64,000 bases of DNA from FEN-1219 sp963744305 (GCA_963744305.1 CAVUTF010000033.1:1-64000), one strand, 5' to 3'. Shown: positions 9,884 through 19,573, counted from the first letter of the stretch. Numbers and translations: made by a program. The notes: generated from the letters alone by a model not told the origin.

Positions 9884-10420
9884 TCAGAGCCGGAACAGAT
9901 ACTCCTGCATGCCGTTGCGCAGAAGGCGTGCGCGCTCCACGGAATAGCGCGGCATGCACTGGCCCAGGTCCTCCGGCGTGTATCGCGGCGCTTTACGCAT
10001 CGCCTGCGGCGCCGCGACGTTCATGAGCTGGCTGTCGTCGACCGACACCCAACAGCCAGGCCGCACTGGCATCTGCGGAGCGGAATAGAACATCAGGCAG
10101 TGCACGAGCATGCCGTGCCGGCCGCGATTCGCAATGGACTCCATCAAGCCCGCGATCGCCGGCCGATTGAGATAGTTCAGCACATCCCAGCACAGCACGA
10201 GATCCGTAGGCTCGCGGCGACGCAGCGGGAGCAACGCCTCTACGCGCTCGCGCATTGCCTTCGGATTGGGCTCCGTGGCGTTCAACGCGTCGACGCCGTC
10301 CGCGAGGTCCGCGATGTCGAGCCGGCAGCGAAAACGGCCGAACAGCGCGATCGTCTCCGTTCGCGCAGTACCGAGGTCGAGCACGACGACGCGGCCGACG
10401 TTCTCCAGCCCCTCGATCAC
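9884..10420 (-). CDS. SAM-dependent methyltransferase-like protein
   Basis: 178 residues. VVVLDLGTARTETIALF resembles motif I of Rossmann methyltransferases, and TDLVLCWDVLNYL matches the motif IV region (DLVLCWDVLNY). No substrate can be assigned. The first ATG is missing: the frame opens after a TAG near 10520 and the only common in-frame start is the GTG at 10420. The true N-terminus may be longer, or broken by an indel, since the domain begins abruptly. It lies downstream of bactofilin on the same strand with about 115 bases between them. Confidence 0.55.
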   Translation of the reverse strand: MIEGLENVGRVVVLDLGTARTETIALFGRFRCRLDIADLADGVDALNATEPNPKAMRERVEALLPLRRREPTDLVLCWDVLNYLNRPAIAGLMESIANRGRHGMLVHCLMFYSAPQMPVRPGCWVSVDDSQLMNVAAPQAMRKAPRYTPEDLGQCMPRYSVERARLLRNGMQEYLFRL

Positions 10421-10537
10421 GGAATGAAATAGCGGCGCGTTCAGCGCATCGTTGCCGGGTGCCGGCGGCGGGCTCGCCGTGCCCCCGCCGCGATCAGCAC
10501 GCGGCGGAGGGCGCTACGCGACTGGCGCGCTCGCCTA

Positions 10538-11116
10538 TCACCCGCTTTTGGCCGTCGCGACGCCGGCAGTTTCCGGCTTCGGGTTGTCGCCCGGCTTCAT
10601 CGCGGGACGGGACGCTGGCGCAGCGTTCGGGCCCTTCGGCGCCGCTCCCCGTCCGGCGCCGAGAGCACCTTGCACGGCTTGCGGATCCATTTCGATCGAG
10701 CCTTTGAACTTCGCGCCGTCCTCGAGACTCACGCGCGGCGACGTGATGTTGCCGCGGACTTGCGCATTCTTGCGAATGTTGACGCGCTCCGAGCCGTAGA
10801 GGTCGCCTTCCATGAAACCGTCGACGTATATCGAGTGGGCATAAACGTCAGCGCGGATCTTGCCCTGCGGGCCGATCGTCAGGCTGTTGTTCTTGAGCTG
10901 GACGGTGCCGTTGACCTCGCCTTCGATCAGCAGGTCTTCCTCTCCGCGCAGATCGCCGTCGATGTGAATCGACGGGCCGATGACCGCGGCGTCTCGCGGG
11001 GCATCTGTTCGCTTCGGCGCGGCGCCGGAATCGGCTCTAACACTGTTCCCGGTGTCGGCGCGTTGCGGCGTCGTGTCCGGTCCCTTTTCCGACCCCTTCT
11101 TGTTGATCTCGAACAT
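10538..11116 (-). CDS. bacM: Bactofilin, cytoskeletal polymer protein
   Basis: 192 residues. The beta-helical bactofilin core (PF04519) spans roughly residues 45-145: IHIDGDLRGEEDLLIEGEVN, NNSLTIGPQGKIRADVYAHS, NIRKNAQVRGNITSPRVSLE and DGAKFKGSIEMD. It is flanked by disordered Lys/Pro/Ala-rich tails. Bactofilins form nucleotide-free membrane-associated filaments that localise cell-wall enzymes or organise the cell pole. The usual M23 peptidase partner is not adjacent. The start MFEINKKGSEK is supported by the short cationic, hydrophobic N-terminus typical of membrane-targeting bactofilins. Confidence 0.9.
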   Translation of the reverse strand: MFEINKKGSEKGPDTTPQRADTGNSVRADSGAAPKRTDAPRDAAVIGPSIHIDGDLRGEEDLLIEGEVNGTVQLKNNSLTIGPQGKIRADVYAHSIYVDGFMEGDLYGSERVNIRKNAQVRGNITSPRVSLEDGAKFKGSIEMDPQAVQGALGAGRGAAPKGPNAAPASRPAMKPGDNPKPETAGVATAKSG

Positions 11117-11296
11117 TAATTGGTGCTCCCTGACTTCCTTGATTGATTCAACCTGTTGGGCTTGGTAGCTTCCGGGTTTCGTGAAGTCCGCAAGCTATCC
11201 CGCCTATCTATCACAAGGTGCGTTGCGAGGACAATCTGTCGTTGCGATTCGACACGAAAAAACCTTCCGCAAATATACGACGCGCGAGGCCATGAG

Positions 11297-11351
11297 AAGC
11301 GTTAAAGTCGTCACACGGCTGTCAAGCGCTTAAAATCGTCACACGGCTGTC
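11297..11351. repeat. 27/28-bp imperfect tandem duplication
   Basis: AAGCGTTAAAGTCGTCACAC at 11297 continues with GGCTGTC. A second copy starts at 11324 (AAGCGCTTAAAATCGTCACA, then CGGCTGTC). The copies differ by one extra base and one substitution. They sit in the roughly 300-base gap between bactofilin (minus) and a DUF2934 gene (plus), so they could be a repeated protein-binding site; nothing else is recognised in that gap. Confidence 0.7.
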
Positions 11352-11412
11352 ACCCGCCCGTCGTAGTTTCCAATTTCTTGAACAACGCGTGCTATATCAA
11401 GGAGTAGAGAGC

Positions 11413-11658
11413 ATGAGCACCATGGAACCGTCCTCCAAGCCACGAGCCCGTCGCTCCCGCAAGGACGAGACCACATCCGCGAAATCCGGCAAACCCTCCT
11501 CCTCGGTGATGATTTCCGCCGAGCAGCGCCGGTCGATGATCGCCGAGCAGGCTTATCTTCGGGCAGAACGGCGCGGCTTCGAGTCCGGTGATCCGATTGC
11601 CGACTGGCTCGAGAGCGAGAAGGAGGTCGACGCGCTGTTAGGGCGCAACGCCGACTGA
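11413..11658 (+). CDS. DUF2934 domain protein
   Basis: 81 residues: a basic Ser/Lys-rich N-terminal tail followed by a DUF2934 segment (PF11154), ISAEQRRSMIAEQAYLRAER then RGFESGDPIADWLESEKEVD. The family is a short helical motif of unknown function, frequent in proteobacteria. The start MSTMEPSSK is preferred to the upstream in-frame codon at 11389. The 275 bases downstream, to the S41 peptidase gene, hold nothing recognisable. Confidence 0.8.
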   Translation: MSTMEPSSKPRARRSRKDETTSAKSGKPSSSVMISAEQRRSMIAEQAYLRAERRGFESGDPIADWLESEKEVDALLGRNAD

Positions 11659-11933
11659 CTGCTGCGGTTTCCCCGCGGACTAGGGCCGGCTTGAGCTTGC
11701 GGACTGCCGGAAGCGGTCCTGCAGCGGGCACGTGCGCGCTCGCGGCGTGAGCCAAGACGCCCCAAGCGACTGATAAGGCTGAGATAAGCGAGCGAAGCTG
11801 TACGGGCGCGACCTTTTCGAAAGCGCTCACTCACGAACGGAATGCGCGCGCGGGTTCTTTTGCAGCAACAACCTTTCCCGGCGTACAGTCGAATTGCCCC
11901 GCCTAGGCACGCGGGCAGCTCGAGCTCGCAACA

Positions 11934-13579
11934 TTGATCGACGTCGGCACGAAGCCTCGCCGCCCAGCTATCGGCCGCTCGCACGGCAAACCGAGCGGCT
12001 GCGCCGGCACGGCGGTTATGTTAACGGCTGCGATCGTGAGCGGCTGCGGCGGTAGCGGCGGCGGAGACGCTTCGCCTGCGCCAAGCTCGAATAGCGCACC
12101 GACTATCCCTTGGACGCTGGGAATCTTTCGGCCGGCCTCGACCTTTGCCGCGCAATGCGCCACGCCGCGCACCGGCAACGACCCCGCGACCGGAATGCCG
12201 TACGCGGACGTGCAAGGAACGGTGCTCTCGCAGAACCATTGGCTGCGGTCGTGGAGCGACGAGCTGTACCTTTGGTATTCCGAAATCGTCGACCAGGATC
12301 CGGGCACGTTAGCTACGGCGGATTACTTCAATGTGCTCCGCACGTTCGCCACGACGCCGTCGGGAGCGAGCAAGGATCGATTTCATTTCACTTACCCTAC
12401 GCCCGAATGGCGGGCGCTCTCGCAATCGGGCGTGGCGGCGGGCTACGGCGCCGAGTGGATCATCTTGTCTGCGCAACCGCCGCGGCAAGTCGTCGTTGCT
12501 TATACGCAGCCGAGCTCCCCGGCCGCGGCCGCGAATCTGACGCGCGGCGCCAGGGTGCTCACGGTCGATGGCGTCAATATCGACGCGACGAGCTCCGTGC
12601 AAGTAACCACGCTCAACAACGGCTTGTTTCCCCGCGAGAGCGGACAAGATCACGAGTTCGTGATCCAGGACCCCGGCAGCCCCACGCCTCGCACCGTCAC
12701 CATGCGATCCGCAAACGTTACGCTGATGCCCGTGCAGGACGTGCGCACCTTGTCGACGCCGACAGGGCCTGTTGGATATCTGTCATTCACCGATCACGTC
12801 GCGACCGCAGAAGCTGCGTTGATCGATGCGATCCGCAAGCTGCGCGCGGACGGAGTGACCGACCTCGTGCTCGATCTGCGCTACAACGGCGGCGGCTTCC
12901 TCGACATCGCGAGCGAGCTCGCGTACATGATCGCAGGGCCGGCGCAGACCGCGGGGCTCACGTTCGAGGCAATTCAATTCAGCGACAAGCATCCGTCGAC
13001 GAATCCGATTACGCGCGCTCCGCTGACGCCCGTGCCGTTTCACTCCGCGCCCGCGGCTTCTCCGCACTGCCCGGGCAACCATTGCCGACCCTCGACCTGC
13101 CGCGCGTGTTCGTTCTGACCGGAGCGGGCACGTGCTCCGCGAGCGAATCGATCATCAACGGCTTGCGCGGCATCAACGTGCAAGTGATCCAAGTGGGATC
13201 GGCGACCTGCGGCAAACCCTACGGGTTCTATCCTGCGGACAATTGCGGGACGACCTACTTCTCGATTCAGTTCAGGGGTGTGAACGCTTTGGGCTTCGGC
13301 GATTATTCCGACGGTTTCGCGCCGAGCAACAGCGGCGGCGCCCTCACCACACCCGTGCCGGGCTGCTCGGTCGCAGACGATTTCGCGCGCCCGCTCGGCG
13401 ATCCGCTCGAAGGACGGCTCGCTGCTGCGCTCGGTTATCGCTCGGGCCAAGGCTGCCCCGCTCCCTCCGGCGTTACGTTGCCGCACCTCTCCAAGCCTGG
13501 GTTGGGGGCCGCCTCCGACGCCGATGGAGTGATGGTGAAATCCCCTTGGCGCATGAATAGGACGTTGACGGGACCATGA
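11934..13579 (+). CDS. S41-family (C-terminal processing) peptidase, lipoprotein, frameshifted
   Basis: Starts at a TTG. A signal peptide ends in the lipobox-like VSGC near residue 38, then a Gly/Ser linker, a PDZ-like region (SPAAAANLTRGARVLTVDGV) and the S41 fold: VGYLSFTDHV, LVLDLRYNGGGFLDIASELA, the nucleophile region GAGTCSASESIINGL and QVGSATCGKPYGFYP, which supplies the catalytic Lys region. An indel near 13045 separates the last two motifs from the rest. Its TGA overlaps the ATG of the next gene (ATGA), so the pair is coupled. Likely role: proteolysis of periplasmic proteins from the membrane surface. Confidence 0.8.
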
Positions 13580-13965
13580 GCATCCCGCGCGTGGGCGTCG
13601 CAATTGCAACGCTGCTCTCGTCGTTCGCCTGCACGACGATCGCCGCCGAGCAGCCCGCGGTGCTCATCGACCCGAGCGAGGCAGATCGTGCGGAGCTCGT
13701 GCGCGTACTGCGCGGAGCATTGAACGGCGCGCCGCTCGTACTAGCCGACGATGCGCTCACGCGCGAAAGCTTGCTGACGGTGGAAGCGCAGCCCCGCGGC
13801 GCGCTGGACAGCCCACCGTTGACGGGCAGGGTGCTAACGATGCCGGAGCAGTTTCGACTCGTGCTCGACGGCGACCGCTGTGTGCTCGTGCGCCGCTCAG
13901 ACGGCGCGCGGTTCCCGCTCGGCATAGCGCGGTGCGCGCCGACTCCTTCCGTCGGCGACCACTAG
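13576..13965 (+). CDS. Secreted hypothetical protein, 129 aa
   Basis: A signal peptide (MSIPRVGVAIATLLSSFACT, cleavage near IAAEQ) is followed by a compact domain with one Cys pair candidate (DGDRCVLVRR and GIARCAP). No family is recognised. Its start overlaps the stop of the S41 peptidase gene by the ATGA arrangement, which suggests a partner, substrate or inhibitor of that protease; this is inference from position only. Its 3' end overlaps the convergent exoD gene by 4 bases. Confidence 0.6.
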   Translation: MSIPRVGVAIATLLSSFACTTIAAEQPAVLIDPSEADRAELVRVLRGALNGAPLVLADDALTRESLLTVEAQPRGALDSPPLTGRVLTMPEQFRLVLDGDRCVLVRRSDGARFPLGIARCAPTPSVGDH

Positions 13966-14618
13966 TTAGCAAACAGCTGCAGCAGCCCCAGGATGGCGGC
14001 CCAGGTTGCAGCCGATGCAACCGTGATCGCGATCACAGCGATGAACAGACCGACGATCACGACCAAGCCGTCGCGCTCCGAAACCCCGATGGCGATGATT
14101 GCGGCCGCGGCCCCGGGCGGCATGTTCCCGAGGAAAGGGATCGGCAGAATCAGCAGCACGCCGAGCACCAGCACGACCAGGCCGATGAACCGCTTGCCGA
14201 TCGGCTCCGTGACGATCGCGATGCGCGGCCGGCAGATCCGCTCGAGCCGCTGCAGATGAGGCAGAGCGCGGTCGACGACGCGCCTCAGATCCGCCCGTGC
14301 GATGCTCTTCTCCGCGATCCTGCGCGGCAACCACAAACGCCGGCGGCCTATGATGAGGTTCAGCGCGATCAGAACGAGCGCGAAGCCGCAGACGGTGGGT
14401 ATTCCGGGCGGCATCGGCAGACAACACGGCAGCGCAAATATGAGCAGCGTGAAACCGAACGCGCGATGCCGCAAACCGAGCAAGATCTCGCGAAACGTGA
14501 CCCGCTCGCCTTCCGCGGACGCGAGCTGGCGCAGCACCTCGGACGTCCTCGCCGGCAGCGGCCCGCGCGGACGCAGCCGTCGCATCCTAGAGCGGACGTC
14601 GAGCTCCTGTTCACTCAT
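13962..14618 (-). CDS. exoD: ExoD-family membrane protein
   Basis: 218 residues matching the ExoD family (PF06055), named for an exopolysaccharide-related gene of rhizobia. Landmarks are GERVTFREILLGLRHRAFGF at residues 37-56, then hydrophobic helices with LPCCLPMPPGIPTVCG, LLILPIPFLGNMPPG and a C-terminal pair of membrane segments. The biochemical role of ExoD proteins is unsettled; mutants are defective in exopolysaccharide and alkaline tolerance. It is a single gene convergent with the secreted protein to its left, and no polysaccharide cluster is nearby. Confidence 0.85.
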   Translation of the reverse strand: MSEQELDVRSRMRRLRPRGPLPARTSEVLRQLASAEGERVTFREILLGLRHRAFGFTLLIFALPCCLPMPPGIPTVCGFALVLIALNLIIGRRRLWLPRRIAEKSIARADLRRVVDRALPHLQRLERICRPRIAIVTEPIGKRFIGLVVLVLGVLLILPIPFLGNMPPGAAAAIIAIGVSERDGLVVIVGLFIAVIAITVASAATWAAILGLLQLFAN

Positions 14619-14841
14619 TGGAAACGCAAATCCTTGCTACCGAGCCAAAGCCCGCATCCCCTATTCTATCGTCACGATGCTACGCTTGAGTAACGACGAG
14701 GTCTCGGCGAATAGCTCGCGCGATTCAACTACTTCGCATGCGCGAGCACCACGAACAGCTTGAGCAGCATGCGCACCCGAGCGCGACAACCGATCGCCGT
14801 CGCGAAACCGGCCGAACACTAGCCGGCGTTGAGGCGGGAGC

Positions 14842-15747
14842 TCACGGTGGCATCGCCTCGTGCTCCGGTCCGAACGACGCGTGGAGGTTCTCCGGCGCGA
14901 AAAGCTCGGTCATGAGCGCCGTCGCGATCAGCACGCCCGCAATCACGGCCCACTCCGCTTTCACGACGCGCGAAAAGGACACCAGCGCGCCGAGGCGCCC
15001 GGCAACGATCGCGGGCCCGTAGCGCCGGTTGTTGAGGGCCGCGAGGACTAGCAATACCGCAAACGCCGCGGTTTTCCCAAGAATCATGGCCCCGTAGCCA
15101 GTCGCAAGCTCACTTAAGGTGCGCACGAAGAACAACGCCAGCGCGGCGCCGCAGATCAGGATTAGGGGGACGAAACGGATCGCGATTCTCGAAAATCGCG
15201 TGACAACCGCACCTGTGGTCGCGATCGGCTCTCGGCTTGCCACGAGCGCCAGCGGCCACAACGCGCCAAACCAAAACGCGGCAACAGCGACATGGACGAG
15301 CAAGAGCGGCGCGAGCACGATGCGCCACTCGTGCAGCGTCGTATGCCCCGTGAGGGCGAACGAGCCGAGCGTCAGAATCGCTCCGAGCAAGCCCCCCGCG
15401 AGCTTCAGCCGCGTTTCTTCGTCGAGGCTCAGGAGCAAGAGCCCCAACCCCACCGCGCGTACGACGTGCGCGGTTCCGATGCTCGATTGCGCGAGCAACG
15501 GCTCGAGCGACGGATCGAAAGTCGCGGCGAAGCTGCCCGCCATGCGCGCGGGTAACAGCACGTAATGGAGCACGGATGCCAGCAGCGCCGCGAGCGTTGC
15601 CGCGCGCGCGAGCGTGCGGATCGGCGGCAACGAGCCAGTTAGACGCTTGGCGAACAACCAGAGGAACAGCGCTGCGCCCGCAGCCTCGAAGATCGCGACC
15701 ACGGCCAGCGCACGCAAGCCGAGGACGACGACATCGGTGGCGAGCAC
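14842..15747 (-). CDS. copD: Copper resistance D family inner-membrane protein
   Basis: 301 residues with about eight membrane segments and the CopD fold (PF05425): TLHYVLLPARMAGSF-like segment early (SVLHYVLLPARMAGSFAATF), LTGHTTLHEWRIVLAPLLLV, VAAFWFGALWPLAL and ATGYGAMILGKTAAFAVLLV. The His in GHTTLHEW and in LLLVHVAVAAFW are family features. CopD is thought to move copper across the inner membrane with CopC in the periplasm. It starts 9 bases after the copC stop, so the two form an operon. Confidence 0.88.
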   Translation of the reverse strand: MLATDVVVLGLRALAVVAIFEAAGAALFLWLFAKRLTGSLPPIRTLARAATLAALLASVLHYVLLPARMAGSFAATFDPSLEPLLAQSSIGTAHVVRAVGLGLLLLSLDEETRLKLAGGLLGAILTLGSFALTGHTTLHEWRIVLAPLLLVHVAVAAFWFGALWPLALVASREPIATTGAVVTRFSRIAIRFVPLILICGAALALFFVRTLSELATGYGAMILGKTAAFAVLLVLAALNNRRYGPAIVAGRLGALVSFSRVVKAEWAVIAGVLIATALMTELFAPENLHASFGPEHEAMPP

Positions 15748-15756
15748 GCCGTCGCG

Positions 15757-16116
15757 TCAGTGCGCGGGCGCCGCAGCGGCCACTCGAAACGGAATCTCGC
15801 CTGAAACGATGTGCGTGTCCGCGCCGACCGCACGCCATGTGATCACGTAGTCGCCCGGCGGCAGCTGCTCGCGCACCGCGATCACGAATCGCGCTTGCGT
15901 TTCGACGGAGAGCTCGGCGAGCGCGACATGCGCACCGGCGCTGTTTGCCAAACTCACGGCAGTGAGACGCACGGCGCCCGAGAACTCGAGCACGATCTCG
16001 CTGGCGGGTTTCTCGAGCACCGCCTGCGCGCCCGGGACGCTGCTCTTCAGGCCCGTGTGCGCGAGCGCAGCGAAGCAAGCGAGCAACAAGCCGCAGAGAA
16101 GAATGACGCGCAACAT
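15757..16116 (-). CDS. copC: CopC-family periplasmic copper-binding protein
   Basis: 119 residues. The signal peptide MLRVILLCGLLLACFAALA is followed by HTGLKSSVPGAQAVL, so cleavage leaves the N-terminal histidine that binds Cu(II) in CopC proteins. ADTHIVSGEIPFRV at the end supplies the second conserved His; the fold is the usual Ig-like beta barrel. The start at 16116 is supported by an AGGACAGGG ribosome site; a longer frame upstream lacks a signal peptide at its start. It is first in the copC-copD pair. Confidence 0.9.
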   Translation of the reverse strand: MLRVILLCGLLLACFAALAHTGLKSSVPGAQAVLEKPASEIVLEFSGAVRLTAVSLANSAGAHVALAELSVETQARFVIAVREQLPPGDYVITWRAVGADTHIVSGEIPFRVAAAAPAH

Positions 16117-16240
16117 AACCCTGTCCTTGTCGATGTTTCGTACCCGCGACCCGTGGCGATCGACGAGCGGCACGCGCGGCACTGCGCATTCTACGCGACT
16201 GCCCGCGCGCGCGGCACGTTTTGAGCGCGCGCCGCTCTCG

Positions 16241-17215
16241 TTACTGCCGATGTTGCGTCCCTTTGGTTTGCAGGTAGCGGCACGTGACGAGTACCTTCGC
16301 AGCGTCCGCGTGACGCGCCTGCGCGCCGAGCGCCGCACTCAGGCCCACGCCAAGCTCGAGGGCGGCAGCCACGTTTTCCCACCGTGCCATCTCGTGAAAC
16401 AGCCAAACTTTCGCCGCGAGCGCATCGGACTCGCCGCGCGCGTACTCCTCGACGTACGCGAGCGCGCCGACCGTGTTGCCAGCGGCGGCGATGCCGTACG
16501 CGTGACCGAGCGCGTGCCGGCGCGCGCTCAAGAGCCGCTGATAGTCGGCTTCCTGCCGCGCTTCCGGTGAGCGTGGTGCGTAGACGCCCAGCGCGGTGCG
16601 CCGCTCATAGACAAGCGAGCCGAGCAGAAAGGCGACCAAGAGCCACGCGTAGACGGCCAAAAAGAGCGGGATGAATTCTCGCTGTCTATTGGCGAGCACG
16701 CCGAGCGCGACCGCACCCGCCGTCGCGACTAGCACCACCACGTAGTCAAGGCCCATGCGCAGCACCGCGTCTGCGACGGCGCCGGGATTGAGCGCATGCG
16801 CGGCGTTGCGCGTAACCGCAAGCAGCGCAGCAGCGGCCGGTAGGAACGCCGCGAGCAGGGCCGCGCACAAATAGACGAGCGCCGGCTCGGCGAGTCGTGC
16901 GAGCGCCCACAACGCCGCGCCGAGCGCCAGCACGAGCACGAGGAACAACGAACCGATCTGCGCTCTTCCGCCCGCTATAGTGTCGAGGGACAGCACGGCC
17001 CAGCCGGCGTTGCCGACCGCCCTGTGCTCGACGATTTCGAGCAAGTAGTTGGCCGACATCCAAACCGCGAACGCCGCGAGTAGATAGGCCAGCGGCAGGC
17101 CGCCAGCCAAGCCGAACGCAGCGACCCAAAGCATGAACGCGACTGCCGCGGCATAAAGCACGGGTGCCACGCCGACGGCGCCGTTTAGGATGCGTATCCA
17201 GCGAACGTCACGCAT
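16241..17215 (-). CDS. Polytopic membrane protein, unknown function
   Basis: 324 residues. The first 210 or so hold six to seven membrane segments, including FAVWMSANYLLEIVEHRAVG, which resembles a conserved acidic/His membrane motif, and EFIPLFLAVYAWLLVAFLLG. The last 100 residues are soluble, alpha-helical and TPR-like (ARRHALGHAYGIAAAGNTVG, ALAYVEEYARGESDAL). I do not recognise the family. It ends 125 bases before copC on the same strand, so it may be co-transcribed with copC-copD. Confidence 0.7.
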   Translation of the reverse strand: MRDVRWIRILNGAVGVAPVLYAAAVAFMLWVAAFGLAGGLPLAYLLAAFAVWMSANYLLEIVEHRAVGNAGWAVLSLDTIAGGRAQIGSLFLVLVLALGAALWALARLAEPALVYLCAALLAAFLPAAAALLAVTRNAAHALNPGAVADAVLRMGLDYVVVLVATAGAVALGVLANRQREFIPLFLAVYAWLLVAFLLGSLVYERRTALGVYAPRSPEARQEADYQRLLSARRHALGHAYGIAAAGNTVGALAYVEEYARGESDALAAKVWLFHEMARWENVAAALELGVGLSAALGAQARHADAAKVLVTCRYLQTKGTQHRQ

Positions 17216-17253
17216 CGCGAACCGCTTCGCAGCCTCGCGGCCCGACGTGCCCT

Positions 17254-18141
17254 TCAGGTGATCGACGCGCGATAGATGCTGTCGATCGAGGAATCGAGCG
17301 CTGCGTTGAATTCCTTGTCGGATTGCTGGGCCGTGAGCCCTTCGGCGAGCGCACGCGAGAAACTCGCCGTCATGCCGTTGTTGCGAGCCAGCTTCTTGTT
17401 GGCCTCGTCACGCGAGTAGCCACCGGACAGCGCCACGACGCGCAACACGTTCGGATGCTTGATCAGATCGGCGTACAAGTTGTCCTTATTCGGAATCGTG
17501 AGCTTCAGCATGACGCGCTGATCGGGCTTGAGTCCTTTCAGCTCCTTGGTGATCGCGGCCTTGAGCAATTCCTCGGCCTGCTCCTTGTTTGGCGCCTTGA
17601 TGTCGACTTCCGGTTCGATGATCGGCACGAGGCCGGCCGCGAGAATCTGCTTGGCGATGTCGAATTGCTGCTTGACGATCGCGTCGATGCCGGCTTGGTT
17701 CGCCTGCTTGATCACCGAGCGCATCTTCGTGCCGAACACGTTCTTCGACTTCGCCCGCTTCAACAATGCGTCCAGCCCGCCAATCGGCTTCATGAGCTGC
17801 ACGCCGTCCTTCTCCTCCGCGAGGCCCTTGTCGATCTTGAGGAACGGCACGACTTTCTTGACGTCCCACAGATAGGTCGGCGTGGGCTTCCCGTCGATGT
17901 CCCGATCCATCGTGTTCTCGAACAGGATCGCGCCGATCAAGCGCTTGCCGTTGAAAGCCGGGCTCGTGACGATTCGCGATCGCATCTTGTGGACGACGGC
18001 GTACATTTCTTCATCGTTCGACCACGCATCCTCGTTCACGCCGTAGAGCTTCAGTGCTTTCGGCGTGCTGCCGCCGCTCTGGTCGAGCGCGGCGATGAAG
18101 CCTTTGTCGTTCCTGATTTTCTGCAGCTGCTGGTCGAACAT
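17254..18141 (-). CDS. fda: Class I fructose-bisphosphate aldolase
   Basis: 295 residues, the usual length of the bacterial class I aldolase (PF00274). It cleaves fructose 1,6-bisphosphate to dihydroxyacetone phosphate and glyceraldehyde 3-phosphate through a lysine Schiff base. Diagnostic segments are GFIAALDQSGGSTPKAL at residues 17-33, GAILFENTMD, VPFLKIDKGL, VPIIEPEVDI, RVMLKLTIPNK (Schiff-base Lys region) and VVALSGGYSRDEANK. The ATG at 18141 has a GGAAGGAG site and is preferred over the TTG two codons earlier. The gene is complete and undamaged. Confidence 0.93.
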   Translation of the reverse strand: MFDQQLQKIRNDKGFIAALDQSGGSTPKALKLYGVNEDAWSNDEEMYAVVHKMRSRIVTSPAFNGKRLIGAILFENTMDRDIDGKPTPTYLWDVKKVVPFLKIDKGLAEEKDGVQLMKPIGGLDALLKRAKSKNVFGTKMRSVIKQANQAGIDAIVKQQFDIAKQILAAGLVPIIEPEVDIKAPNKEQAEELLKAAITKELKGLKPDQRVMLKLTIPNKDNLYADLIKHPNVLRVVALSGGYSRDEANKKLARNNGMTASFSRALAEGLTAQQSDKEFNAALDSSIDSIYRASIT

Positions 18142-18231
18142 GGTCAAAGTGGCTCCTTCCCCGAAAAAGATGCCGTCGAAAACGGCGTTGGTGTTGGGTG
18201 CCTATTCTAGCGCAGGATCTCCGACGGGCTG

Positions 18232-19573
18232 CTAAAAGCTGAGTCGAATCGCGGTGCCCTCTCCGGGCGCCGACCGCACCCCAATGTCGCCGCGGTGCGA
18301 GCGCATGATCTGTCGCACGAGGGAAAGACCGACGCCCGTCCCGTTTCTTTTCGTCGTGAAGAACGGCACGAAGATGTTGTCGCGGACGTGCGCGTCCATA
18401 CCGTGACCGTTGTCTTCGACCGCGATGACCGCGCGCCCCACCGGGTCGAGCTCGGCAATCATCCGAATGTGCGGCTGCGCAACTTCCGCAACCGCGTCGA
18501 TCGCGTTGCGGACCAGATTGATCATGACCTGCTCGAGCAAATCCGGATCGGCGTTGATTTGCAAGTGTGGCGGCGTGATCGACAGCGCGAGCACGATCTT
18601 GCGATGCTCGCATTCGGGACGCATGAGCTGCGCGACGCGGTCGAATAGCTCCTTTCCGGGCACCGCCCGCAGCACGGGTTTCGGTAGGCGCGTCAAGCGG
18701 CGGTAGCTTTCGATGAAGTGCACTAGACCCGCGCTGCGCTTCGCGATTGTCTCGACCGCGTCCTGGGCATCGCCGATCGCGGCCGCGTGATCCGGCCGTT
18801 CGCGCGCGTCCGCCAGGAGCTCGGCTGCCGTCGCGGCCAACGATGATATCGGCGTAGCCGAGTTCATGATCTCGTGCGTGAGCACTCGAATCAGGTTCTG
18901 CCACGCCTCGAGCTCGCGCGCTTCGAGCTCGCCGCGGATATCCTGCAGCGACACGATCTTGAAACTGCGGCCGCCGATTTTGAGCTCGGTCGCGAGCACG
19001 TTGAGTTGCAGCACGCCGTTGTCGCGCACCACTTTGATCAGCTCGGGCCGTCCCGGTGCGAGCGCGAGCACGCGTTCCACGAAACTGCTGCCGAATCGCC
19101 CGAAGTCCTGCAGCCGCGCCGGCGGCCCCGCGCCGAAGAGCCGCCGCGCCGCGTGGTTAAACAGATCCACCTTGCCCGTTTCGTCGAGGGCCAGCACGGC
19201 CACGGGGACGTGCTGCACGAGCGTATCGAGATAGCTCGCCTGCTCCTCTTTGGCAGTACGGGCCGCGCGCAATCTCTTCAGGATTTCCTCGAAAGCCGAG
19301 CCGAGCTCCTTGAAGGAGCCGCTGGCGGCGTCGACGGCGAAGGTCTGCGAGAAGTCGTCATGCCGGATCGTGAGCATGAAGCGAGCGAGCTCGCGGTTGG
19401 TGTGGCGGACGTACCGCAGCAGTCCCGTCGTCTGCATCGTGAGCACGACGGCCAGCAGCAGAATCGTGGCGTAGTATTCGGTGGTCGTCACGAGATAGGC
19501 GATCGCGCAGCACACGAGCAGAATCCCGCCGACCTGCGCGACGACGCTGAGCTCGAAGCGCCTATAAGCCCAT
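18232..19573 (-). CDS. NtrY-like sensor histidine kinase
   Basis: Two N-terminal membrane segments, a HAMP-like linker, a PAS region (LVQHVPVAVLALDETGKVDL) and a kinase core: H-box LTHEIMNSATPISSLAATAA, N-box DPDLLEQVMINLVRNAIDAV, G1 ILAVEDNGHGMD-like (VIAVEDNGHGMDAH), F-box FVPFFTTKRNGTGVGLSLVR and G2 GDIGVRSAPGEG. Printed as is, the frame lacks a good start. Dropping one C from the CCC at 19569-19571 gives MAYRRFELSVVAQVGG at 19573 and at the same time a stop for the upstream regulator, so that edit is very likely right. The signal sensed is unknown. It pairs with the adjacent NtrC-type regulator. Confidence 0.88.
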
